From: Staphylothermus sp.
GTDB lineage: Archaea; Thermoproteota; Thermoprotei_A; Sulfolobales; Desulfurococcaceae
DNA length: 5,327 nt
Direction: 5' to 3'
Assembly: GCA_021159785.1 (NCBI GenBank)
Contig: JAGHDU010000177.1
Location: forward strand, 1 to 5,327
A program made the translations under genes and the position numbers. A model generated the notes under the pieces. It had not been told where the DNA came from, ran no database searches, and was given only the letters and a program-made list of their open reading frames with translations. This document shows positions 1 to 5,327 of this stretch, one piece after another. Each line of letters opens with the position of its first letter. Position 1 is the stretch's first letter.

Positions 1-983
1 ATGAAGCTGTTATTAAGGCATTGATAGAGTCTGGTCTCCGAGCAGTTCTTGCAAGGGGTATCTATGAAGTAAATGTTCTTATAGATATGTTGAAGGAAAC
101 TCCAGAGCAGGCTTTAAGCCATGTAGAATCTCTCGTTAAACAGTATCATGGCAAAGAAAATGGTAGAATAAGAATAGCTGTTGCTCCAATGCACCCATAT
201 AATGCTAGTAAAGAATTGTTATTAAAGGCTAAGGAGCTTGCTGATAAATATGATTTGATATATCATACTCATACAGCTGAGTCTAAGAAGGATCAAGAAC
301 TAGTAGTACAGCTTCATGGTAAGACAGATGTAGCACTACTTTATGAGTTGGGTATACTTAGTCCTAGATATCATGCTGTCCATGCTGTAAATGTTAGTCC
401 TAAAGAGATCAAATACATTGCTGAGACTGGTGCACATGTTATACATAATCCGGAAAGCAATATGTATCTTGGATCAGGGATAGCTCCGATACCAGAATAT
501 ATACAAGCAGGTGCAAACGTAGCATTAGCAACAGATGGTGCTGGAAGCAATAATAACAATGACATGATCGAAGCTATGAGATTTGCAGTATTCCTACACA
601 GAGCAGCAAAAAGCCATCCATCAATAATAACTGCATGGGACGCATTAGAAATGGCAACTATAAATGGAGCAAAAGCTCTCGGTTTAGAAAACGAAATAGG
701 AAGCCTAGAGCCGGGTAAAAAAGCCGATATCACCATTATAAAGCTCGATGCACCACATACAGCTCCAGTACATGACCCATTAGGAGCTATTGTCTATTGT
801 GCAAACGCACAAGACGTTGACACAGTCATTGCCGATGGAAAGATCCTCATGGAAAATAGAGTTGTAAAGATATTTGACGAAGACAAAGTAAGGAAGGAAG
901 CCTATAAGGCAGCTGAAAGGATACTAGATAGAGCAAGGGAAAGATTTAATGCAAAATTCCCATTCGAGAAGTTCTTAGTGTAA
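1..983 (+). CDS. MTA/SAH deaminase-like amidohydrolase, 5'-truncated by window edge
   Basis: This is a partial metal-dependent amidohydrolase. The frame is open from position 3 with no start codon before the edge (reads EAVIKALIESGLR), so the TTG at 21 is not a convincing start. About 326 residues are present; full-length relatives run about 420-430, so roughly 100 N-terminal residues, including the first HxH metal pair, lie outside. Visible MtaD-type residues are Arg in SGLR (39-41), His in APMHPY (192-194), the metal His and substrate Glu of HTHTAE (270-272 and 279-281), His in VHAV (381-383) and the metal Asp of TDGAGSNNNN (534-536). The C-terminus has the usual NGAKALGLENEIGSLEPGKKAD stretch (in pieces: NGAKALGL, then IGSLEPGKKAD). 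By family, it would hydrolytically deaminate MTA, SAH or 5'-deoxyadenosine in the cytoplasm, as in archaeal purine/methionine salvage (MtaD/DadD). Guanine deaminase- or chlorohydrolase-like activity cannot be excluded. Family assignment is firm; the substrate is inferred. Confidence 0.85.
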   Translation, partial: EAVIKALIESGLRAVLARGIYEVNVLIDMLKETPEQALSHVESLVKQYHGKENGRIRIAVAPMHPYNASKELLLKAKELADKYDLIYHTHTAESKKDQELVVQLHGKTDVALLYELGILSPRYHAVHAVNVSPKEIKYIAETGAHVIHNPESNMYLGSGIAPIPEYIQAGANVALATDGAGSNNNNDMIEAMRFAVFLHRAAKSHPSIITAWDALEMATINGAKALGLENEIGSLEPGKKADITIIKLDAPHTAPVHDPLGAIVYCANAQDVDTVIADGKILMENRVVKIFDEDKVRKEAYKAAERILDRARERFNAKFPFEKFLV

Positions 984-985
984 AG

Positions 986-1008
986 CCTTTTTCTTTTTAT
1001 TCTTTCTC
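986..1008 (+). terminator. T-rich terminator of the amidohydrolase gene
   Basis: Five bases after the TAA stop, the + strand has a T-rich run (CTTTTTCTTTTTATTCTTT). No stem-loop precedes it. Archaeal RNA polymerase commonly terminates at such oligo-T tracts without a hairpin. The tract overlaps the last codons and the stop codon of the convergent ATPase gene. No comparable T tract is seen on the minus strand just past the ATPase stop; the nearest minus-strand T6 lies inside the amidohydrolase, at 717-722. Confidence 0.5.
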
Positions 1009-2100
1009 CCCTACCTTTATTATATACTCCATTCTCCGACCAGTCTCTTTATCGAATAGGTGGATTCTATCTCTTCTAAACTTCAAGTACACCTTGTCCC
1101 CTGGATTCATTTTAGTTGAGGAAGGTGTTAGGAACTTTATTGTTTGTTCGTCTCCGAGCTGTAGAGTTACAACTAGATCTTTACCTATCGGCTCAACAAC
1201 TAGGATAACTGCTTCTGTATCACTATCCTCCTTACTAGTTATCAGTACGTCTTCGGGGCGGATACCGAGGTATATCTCATTGTGTTCCTTGAGTATTTTC
1301 TCGGCAATCTCGTCTTCGAAAACATACTTGAAGCCTGGACATTCAAGGGCTTTACCACTTGTTACTCTACATGGTATGAGGTTCATTGGGGGAGTTCCTA
1401 TGAAGCTTGCTACAAATGTATTCGCTGGTTTAGAGTATATTTCATCTGGTGTACCTATTTGTTGTATTCTCCCTTCGTTCATGACGACTATTCTATCGGA
1501 CATAGATAATGCTTCGATCTGATCATGTGTTACGTAAATTGCTGTTATTCCCAGTGTTTTTTGTAGTCTTTTAAGCTCTGCTCTCATGTATACCCTGAGT
1601 AATGCATCTAAGTTACTAAGGGGTTCATCAAGTAATAATACATCTGGTTCTTTGACAAGTGCTCTTGCGAGAGCTACTCTTTGTTGTTGTCCACCACTTA
1701 GTTGTGATGGTTTTCTATCTAGTAGGTGGTCTATTTTGAGTAGTCTTGCTACCTCTCTGACTTTTCTATCTATCTCGTTCTTTGGTAGTTTCTTTAGTTT
1801 TAGTGGGAATGCAATGTTGTTATATACGGTCATGTGGGGGTAGAGTGCATAGCTTTGAAATACCATGCCTACGTTTCTGTCTTTAGGAGGTATGTCTGTT
1901 ACATCTATGTCGTCGAAGTAGATCCTTCCCCTTGTGGGCTTATAGATCCCTGCAATCATGAGGAGTGTTGTTGTCTTACCACATCCAGATGGACCAAGTA
2001 GTGTAACGAATTCTCCATCTTTTATGTATAGCGTGACTTCGTCTACTGCTTTTACTTTACCGAAATACTTGCTTACCTTATTGAGTTTTACGCTTACCAT
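997..2100 (-). CDS. MalK/UgpC-type carbohydrate ABC transporter ATPase
   Basis: This 367-residue cytoplasmic ATPase powers the sugar importer formed with the two upstream permeases. All nucleotide-binding motifs are intact: Walker A GPSGCGKTT (36-44), Q-loop Gln82 in VFQSYALYPHMTV, signature LSGGQQQR (134-141), Walker B VLLLDEP (154-160), D-loop SNLD (162-165) and switch His192 in YVTHDQ. A C-terminal TOBE/OB-fold regulatory region follows from about residue 235, with the family hallmark GIRPED near residue 280. The length is normal for MalK (about 360-375). The ATG at 2100 is supported by a GGTGAT ribosome binding site six bases upstream and lies seven bases after the malG stop, so it is likely cotranscribed and translationally coupled with malG. 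ATPases of this group can serve several importers, so the substrate is set by the binding protein, not by this gene. Confidence 0.95.
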   Translation of the reverse strand: MVSVKLNKVSKYFGKVKAVDEVTLYIKDGEFVTLLGPSGCGKTTTLLMIAGIYKPTRGRIYFDDIDVTDIPPKDRNVGMVFQSYALYPHMTVYNNIAFPLKLKKLPKNEIDRKVREVARLLKIDHLLDRKPSQLSGGQQQRVALARALVKEPDVLLLDEPLSNLDALLRVYMRAELKRLQKTLGITAIYVTHDQIEALSMSDRIVVMNEGRIQQIGTPDEIYSKPANTFVASFIGTPPMNLIPCRVTSGKALECPGFKYVFEDEIAEKILKEHNEIYLGIRPEDVLITSKEDSDTEAVILVVEPIGKDLVVTLQLGDEQTIKFLTPSSTKMNPGDKVYLKFRRDRIHLFDKETGRRMEYIIKVGEKE

Positions 2101-2106
2101 GATTTA

Positions 2107-2114
2107 ATCACCCC
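2107..2114 (-). promoter_or_regulatory. Ribosome binding site of the ATPase gene, overlapping the malG stop
   Basis: On the minus strand GGGGTGAT precedes the ATG by six bases. GGTGAT matches the complement of the archaeal 16S 3' end. The TGA inside it is the stop codon of the upstream permease gene, so a ribosome ending on malG sits on the start signal of malK. This settles the ATG at 2100 as the start. Confidence 0.75.
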
Positions 2115-3004
2115 TTTACTCCTCCTACATATATTCTGAGTAGGAATTTCTGTGAAAATATGAAGAATATTATAGTTGGTAGAGCATAGAATAAGCTCAG
2201 TGCTGCTAAGAATCCCCAATCAATGAATTTGTATTCTCCTATAACATGGTATATCATAACTGACAGAGGCCACCATCTATCCTCTCTGATAAATGTGAAT
2301 GCCATTATGAACTCTGCCCAACCAGCAAGGAATGCAAAGACAGCTACTGCAGCGAATCCGGGTAAAACTAATGGTAATATTACTTTTCTCCAAGCTGTTA
2401 GTCTATTACAACCATCAACTAATGCTGCCCACTCTATATCCCATGGAATGCTATCGAAGAACCCTTTCATGATCCATGCTCCCATAGGAGCTTCGAGAGC
2501 AGCCTTAGTGATCATGACACCAGTTAGAGTTATGAATCCTTTTCCATAAAGTCCAAGTTTATTCAACAATACGAATAATGCTATTAGAAGAACAATGCTT
2601 GGGAAAGCATGGAGTGCTAAAATAAACTCCATCATCTTTGTTCTGCCGCGGAACTCCATACGTGATAGAGCATATCCTGCAAGTCCAGCAACAAATGTAA
2701 CTAATAATGCTGTCCCTAGAGCAAGGTAGAGAGAGTTCATTGTTATAGGCCAAATGTTTGGATATTTCTTAAGTCCCATCTGTATTGTCGACCATAGGAA
2801 TCTCCAGTTCTTCAATGTGAAACCACTAGGTATTATACCGACAGTTACTTTCGAGCTAAAAGCTTGAGCGATTAAACCAAGATACATTAACCAAATCGGT
2901 ATGGAAGGAATAACTGCTACAAATAATACAACCAATACTTTAGTGATTTTTTCCAACAAGATCCTTCTCTTTATCTTTTTTACATCAATGTATTTCTTGC
3001 CCAT
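2108..3004 (-). CDS. MalG-type sugar ABC transporter permease
   Basis: This 298-residue inner permease subunit forms half of the membrane channel. Hydrophobic segments fit six membrane spans at about 21-46, 86-112, 126-149, 156-180, 211-236 and 264-285. The EAA coupling loop, which docks on the ATPase, reads EWAALVDG (191-198) followed by VILPLVLPG (208-216), with the conserved Gly198 in place. Two further hallmarks of the MalG side are YALSRMEFRGR (111-121) and the C-terminal GGVKG, close to the GAVKG tail of Escherichia coli MalG. The N-terminus is basic (KK.KRR) and likely cytoplasmic. The ATG at 3004 follows a GAGGTG site by six bases and the malF stop by three bases. No damage or truncation is seen. 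It could carry maltodextrin, trehalose or another oligosaccharide; the sequence does not decide. Confidence 0.93.
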   Translation of the reverse strand: MGKKYIDVKKIKRRILLEKITKVLVVLFVAVIPSIPIWLMYLGLIAQAFSSKVTVGIIPSGFTLKNWRFLWSTIQMGLKKYPNIWPITMNSLYLALGTALLVTFVAGLAGYALSRMEFRGRTKMMEFILALHAFPSIVLLIALFVLLNKLGLYGKGFITLTGVMITKAALEAPMGAWIMKGFFDSIPWDIEWAALVDGCNRLTAWRKVILPLVLPGFAAVAVFAFLAGWAEFIMAFTFIREDRWWPLSVMIYHVIGEYKFIDWGFLAALSLFYALPTIIFFIFSQKFLLRIYVGGVKG

Positions 3005-3007
3005 GTC

Positions 3008-3955
3008 TTACACCTCTATCTTGCTTGGCTGCATCAGTTTGTGGAATCCAAAGATCTTGAAGTAGAGGAAGATTAATACCACACCGATAGCTACTAGTAA
3101 GAGGGATACAGTTGCTCCATAAGCATATTCTCCCATCTCGAAGGCCTTGAACCAAGCATATATTGCGAAAACAGTAGTACCAGCTGCTCTTGTTGCTCCA
3201 TAACTACCCCAAAGGATAAGTATTTGCTCATAAGATGCTATCAAGCTCAATGTTTGCCACGAAATAACAAAGAGCATAGGCCACTTCAAGAGTGGTAATA
3301 TGATGGATTTTGCAATCTGGAAATCAGATGCACCATCAACTTTAGCAGCTCTAATTAGATCCTCTGGGATCGATTTTATAGCTGAAGTATAAATGATCAT
3401 GCCAAAACTTGCTCCAACATATCCATTGACAACAATCATGAGAAACTGTGAATAGGGTCTTTCCAACAACCAGTTTTGTGGAGCAATTCCCATTGCAGCA
3501 AACAATTGATAAAGAGGACCAGAATCTGGTGCAATCAACCATATCCATAAGAAGCCATATACTACGGCAGGAGTTATCCTAGGAAGTAACCAAATTACCC
3601 TCATAAGCGTTGATAAATATTCGTTTCTTATAAAATAAACGATAGCTATAGATAAAGCTAATGAATAGAATGCATTAATTGAAAGCACGCTACCAACATA
3701 TAGAAGAGTGATCATAGCTATTTCTCTAATATATGGGTCTCCACCTAATAATTTATTAAAGTTCTCAAGTGTATAGTTGAAAGCGCCTTCTATACCATGT
3801 ACAAATTTAACAAAATTCTTGTATGTAACATTAGTGAATGACAGGAAGATAGTTATACCAACGGGTGTGACCCAAAAGAGTATAATCATGACTATGAGTG
3901 GTGCCAAGAATATCCAAGGCAACATTTTCCTCGATAAGTTCTTCAAACGAGTCAA
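3008..3955 (-). CDS. MalF-type sugar ABC transporter permease, TTG start
   Basis: This 315-residue membrane subunit pairs with the MalG-type protein. Spans are likely at about 12-40, 79-108, 117-141, 170-191, 226-249 and 278-301. The EAA loop is EDLIRAAKVDGAS (198-210) followed by SIILPLL (217-223), with the conserved Gly208. The length is that of short MalF/UgpA-type permeases (about 290-320) and lacks the large periplasmic insert of E. coli MalF. The TTG at 3955 is chosen because GGAGGTG lies ten bases upstream and no ATG or GTG is in frame above it. The first in-frame ATG (residue 11) would cut into the first span. Another TTG at codon 4 is possible. It is the first gene after the 111-nt gap, so it may begin its own transcript. 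The C-terminal Val codon forms part of the malG ribosome binding site. Confidence 0.93.
   Translation of the reverse strand: MTRLKNLSRKMLPWIFLAPLIVMIILFWVTPVGITIFLSFTNVTYKNFVKFVHGIEGAFNYTLENFNKLLGGDPYIREIAMITLLYVGSVLSINAFYSLALSIAIVYFIRNEYLSTLMRVIWLLPRITPAVVYGFLWIWLIAPDSGPLYQLFAAMGIAPQNWLLERPYSQFLMIVVNGYVGASFGMIIYTSAIKSIPEDLIRAAKVDGASDFQIAKSIILPLLKWPMLFVISWQTLSLIASYEQILILWGSYGATRAAGTTVFAIYAWFKAFEMGEYAYGATVSLLLVAIGVVLIFLYFKIFGFHKLMQPSKIEV
3011..3016 (-). promoter_or_regulatory. Ribosome binding site of the malG-type gene inside the malF end
   Basis: GAGGTG on the minus strand lies six bases before the ATG at 3004. Its last three bases are the final Val codon of the upstream permease, directly followed by that gene's TAA. 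The arrangement is the same as at the next junction and points to coupled translation of the permease genes. Confidence 0.7.
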
Positions 3956-3964
3956 ATCAACTAA

Positions 3965-3993
3965 ACACCTCCGCCAATATTTTAAAGAGGTGT
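3965..3993 (-). repeat. Inverted repeat that could hide the malF ribosome binding site
   Basis: On the minus strand ACACCTC (3993-3987) and GAGGTGT (3971-3965) form a perfect 7-bp stem around a 15-base AT-rich loop (TTTAAAATATTGGCG). The second arm contains six of the seven bases of the Shine-Dalgarno site. A U-G pair could extend the stem inward. The complementarity is direct; folding in the cell, at high temperature, is untested. The loop also contains TTTAAAATA, which resembles a TATA box. Confidence 0.45.
3966..3972 (-). promoter_or_regulatory. Ribosome binding site of the malF-type gene
   Basis: GGAGGTG on the minus strand is the strongest Shine-Dalgarno match in the window and decides the TTG start ten bases downstream. 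That spacing is longer than the six bases used by the next two genes. The site is also one arm of an inverted repeat with ACACCTC at 3987-3993, so it could be masked in the mRNA. Confidence 0.7.
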
Positions 3994-4004
3994 AAAATAC
4001 AGTG

Positions 4005-4022
4005 TACGAGGTGGACCTCGTA
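4005..4022. promoter_or_regulatory. 18-bp palindrome, candidate operator or mRNA hairpin
   Basis: TACGAGGTGGACCTCGTA has two perfect 8-bp arms around a GG centre. As RNA it could form a 7-bp stem with a four-base loop; as DNA it is a typical size for a dimeric repressor site. It lies about where transcription would start from the TATA-like element near 4040, a position where repressors block archaeal promoters. Archaeal sugar transporter operons are often controlled by TrmB-family regulators, but this sequence is not one I can assign to a known regulator. Confidence 0.5.
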
Positions 4023-4036
4023 AGGGAGAGATTTTC

Positions 4037-4047
4037 ATATTAATTTT
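4037..4047 (-). promoter_or_regulatory. Candidate TATA box for a malF-malG-malK transcript
   Basis: The minus strand reads AAAATTAATAT here, directly after the T6 tract. Its A-rich upstream part could serve as a BRE. A start about 26 bases downstream falls near 4014, in the middle of the palindrome, leaving a leader of about 60 bases that includes the malF ribosome binding site. The region is AT-rich, so chance matches are easy; TTTAAAATA at 3978-3986 is a rival whose start would be almost at the TTG codon. Confidence 0.3.
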
Positions 4048-4048
4048 G

Positions 4049-4054
4049 AAAAAA
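4049..4054 (-). terminator. T6 tract after the binding-protein gene
   Basis: The minus strand has TTTTTT beginning 12 bases after the TAA of the solute-binding protein gene, with no hairpin before it. Short oligo-T tracts terminate archaeal transcription, often partially. Leaky termination here would give more mRNA for the binding protein than for the permeases. Confidence 0.4.
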
Positions 4055-4066
4055 TAGGTTGAGTTT

Positions 4067-5327
4067 TTATTTAATTATTATTTCATCACCTATTTCGGCT
4101 TGTAATGCAGCTATCATTTCATTAAGTACTTGTTCTGGTGTTGCTTCTCCTCCTTCTACTTTGGCTATTGCGTTCTCCCATAAGTTCTTGTATACTTCCC
4201 ATTTTTCATGAACTGGTTCGAATGATGTGTATTGTAGCATGTATACTGCTTCTTTGTGGAACTTTGATTGTTGATAGTATTGATCGAACTGTGTAGTTAT
4301 TCTTATCGGTAGATGTGCACTATCAACAGCGTGTCTAGCATCTAATGGTGCAGAAGTTGCTAAGGCTACTAGTATAAAGCTTGTCTCTGGGAACTTTGTC
4401 TGGCTTGATACGTAGTAGAGTACTGGGCTTGATAGAGTCATTGGTTCTAGTCCACTTTCAGGTGCTGGGACTAACGCAAATCCTATGTTCTGCCACTCGT
4501 ATTCTTCTGTAAGGTTTCCTAGTTCTTCATGATATGGTACTCTCTGCCATTCTGCCCAATGCCATGATCCGCCAAAGAAGAATAATACTCTGCCATTAAC
4601 GAAGTCTGTATGGATAATTCTCCAATCTGTTGCAATCATTGTTGGTGGTAGTACTTTATCTACTTGGGCCATTCTACAGAGTAATTGTAGTGTCTTCAGC
4701 ATTGCTTGTTTATCGAGAACTAATTTACCTGTTTCAGGATCTTGTAATATACCTCCATACTGGTAGTATAATATTATGAATGGTGTTCCACCGAAGCCCT
4801 TTCTGTGGTAGAAGCCCCAATCTACTAATCCTTTCTCCATAGCTTCTTTTGCTACTTGTATTAGGTCTTCTATAGTGATTTCGCCTGTCAAAATCTTCTC
4901 CGGTAGTGCGTTTATTTCTTCCTCGCTCCATCCAAGCTCTCTCAATACATCTTTTCTGAAGTACAGTGGTCTAACTTCAGTGTCTTGTGGTATTGCCCAT
5001 ATATGACCCTTGTATGTTACTGCATGCCATAGAACCTTGTAGATGTCAGCGACAAGTGCCCAATATTTCTCAACATACTCGTCAAGCTGTAATGCATATC
5101 CTGCTTCAACAACTTTACCGAGCTCCTTCATGGCGAATATATCTGGTGCTTGTTCTGCTACAAATGCTTGCTCCAATTGCGTCCAATACCCACCTCTAAA
5201 GTATTGGCTCTTCTCAGTATCTACCGTTACCTTGACATCTACACCGTATTTCTCCAATAATGCTGTTACAATCTTTGCTGCTCTCTCAACGTTTATTACA
5301 CGAGTAGTATCTACAGGGCTACCAAAA
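4067..5327 (-). CDS. Family 1 extracellular sugar-binding protein of ABC importer, 5'-truncated
   Basis: This is the substrate-binding subunit (MalE/UgpB-like, SBP_bac_1 family) that captures the solute outside the cell. The frame stays open from the window edge (FGSPVDTTRVINVERAAKIV...), so about 419 residues are present and the TTG at 5257 is not the true start. The signal peptide or lipobox, any Thr/Ser-rich linker and the first strand lie outside. Family traits are the early AFVAEQAPDIFAM segment, the hinge-proximal IWAIPQDTEVRPLYFRKDVL followed by RELGW, the YYQYGGIL segment, and an aromatic-rich stretch, FFFGGSWHWAEW, in the second half. Clustered Trp/Tyr residues suit stacking on sugar rings. 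The C-terminus is intact, ending in DEIIIK. Gene order binding protein-MalF-MalG-MalK supports the role. The ligand could be a maltodextrin, trehalose or another oligosaccharide; I cannot name it. Confidence 0.88.
   Translation of the reverse strand, partial: FGSPVDTTRVINVERAAKIVTALLEKYGVDVKVTVDTEKSQYFRGGYWTQLEQAFVAEQAPDIFAMKELGKVVEAGYALQLDEYVEKYWALVADIYKVLWHAVTYKGHIWAIPQDTEVRPLYFRKDVLRELGWSEEEINALPEKILTGEITIEDLIQVAKEAMEKGLVDWGFYHRKGFGGTPFIILYYQYGGILQDPETGKLVLDKQAMLKTLQLLCRMAQVDKVLPPTMIATDWRIIHTDFVNGRVLFFFGGSWHWAEWQRVPYHEELGNLTEEYEWQNIGFALVPAPESGLEPMTLSSPVLYYVSSQTKFPETSFILVALATSAPLDARHAVDSAHLPIRITTQFDQYYQQSKFHKEAVYMLQYTSFEPVHEKWEVYKNLWENAIAKVEGGEATPEQVLNEMIAALQAEIGDEIIIK

Noticed and set aside
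371..736. 121-codon open frame on the minus strand
   Set aside because: It is antisense to the most conserved part of the amidohydrolase; it has no ribosome binding site I can see and no family resemblance.
21..983. TTG at 21 as the true start of the amidohydrolase
   Set aside because: The frame continues to the window edge with family-like sequence, the N-terminal metal-binding HxH would be missing, and no ribosome binding site precedes it.
1094..1522. 142-codon open frame on the + strand, with a smaller one at 1586-1843
   Set aside because: Both lie wholly antisense to the ATPase gene, whose motifs are intact; their Ser-rich translations have no recognisable domain.
3777..3995. 72-codon + strand open frame reaching into the malE-malF gap
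   Set aside because: Most of it mirrors the malF 5' end, and the translation shows no domain or plausible membrane or regulator pattern.
4067..5257. TTG at 5257 as the true start of the binding protein
   Set aside because: The frame is open to the edge with plausible family sequence, and a start here would lack the signal peptide an extracellular protein needs.
1..5327. CRISPR array, tRNA/rRNA gene, insertion sequence or integrase remnant
   Set aside because: No regularly spaced repeats, conserved rRNA/tRNA stretches, terminal inverted repeats or transposase-like frames were seen; genes fill nearly all of the window.

Overview
The window looks like part of a hyperthermophilic archaeal chromosome, probably a crenarchaeon of the Desulfurococcales type (Staphylothermus-like is a guess). 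The supporting signs are AT-rich DNA, arginine coded almost only by AGA/AGG (12 of 13 in the first gene), frequent ATA isoleucine codons, GGTG-type ribosome binding sites that run into the preceding stop codon, TTG start use, and T-rich tracts after genes. No RNA gene, insertion sequence, integrase or CRISPR array was seen. I did not find a novel multi-gene system. The least explained DNA is the 111-nt gap between the binding-protein and first permease genes.

Layout. Positions 1-983 (+) hold the 3' three quarters of an amidohydrolase of the 5'-methylthioadenosine/S-adenosylhomocysteine (MTA/SAH) deaminase group, cut at its 5' end by the window edge. After a 13-nt gap, the other strand carries a carbohydrate-type ABC importer cluster, transcribed right to left: a solute-binding protein (4067-5327, 5' end cut by the window edge), a MalF-type permease (3008-3955), a MalG-type permease (2108-3004) and a MalK-type ATPase (997-2100).

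How it works together. The binding protein should capture a sugar outside the cell and hand it to the MalF/MalG channel, which is powered by a MalK dimer. All three membrane-complex genes have intact motifs. malF-malG-malK are packed with 3- and 7-nt gaps and look translationally coupled. The binding-protein gene is set apart by a gap that holds a T6 tract, a candidate internal promoter, an 18-bp palindrome and repeated GAGGT/ACCTC elements, one of which is the ribosome binding site of malF. This arrangement fits higher expression of the binding protein than of the permeases, but that is inference. The sugar cannot be named from sequence alone. The deaminase appears unrelated in function and is only a convergent neighbour.
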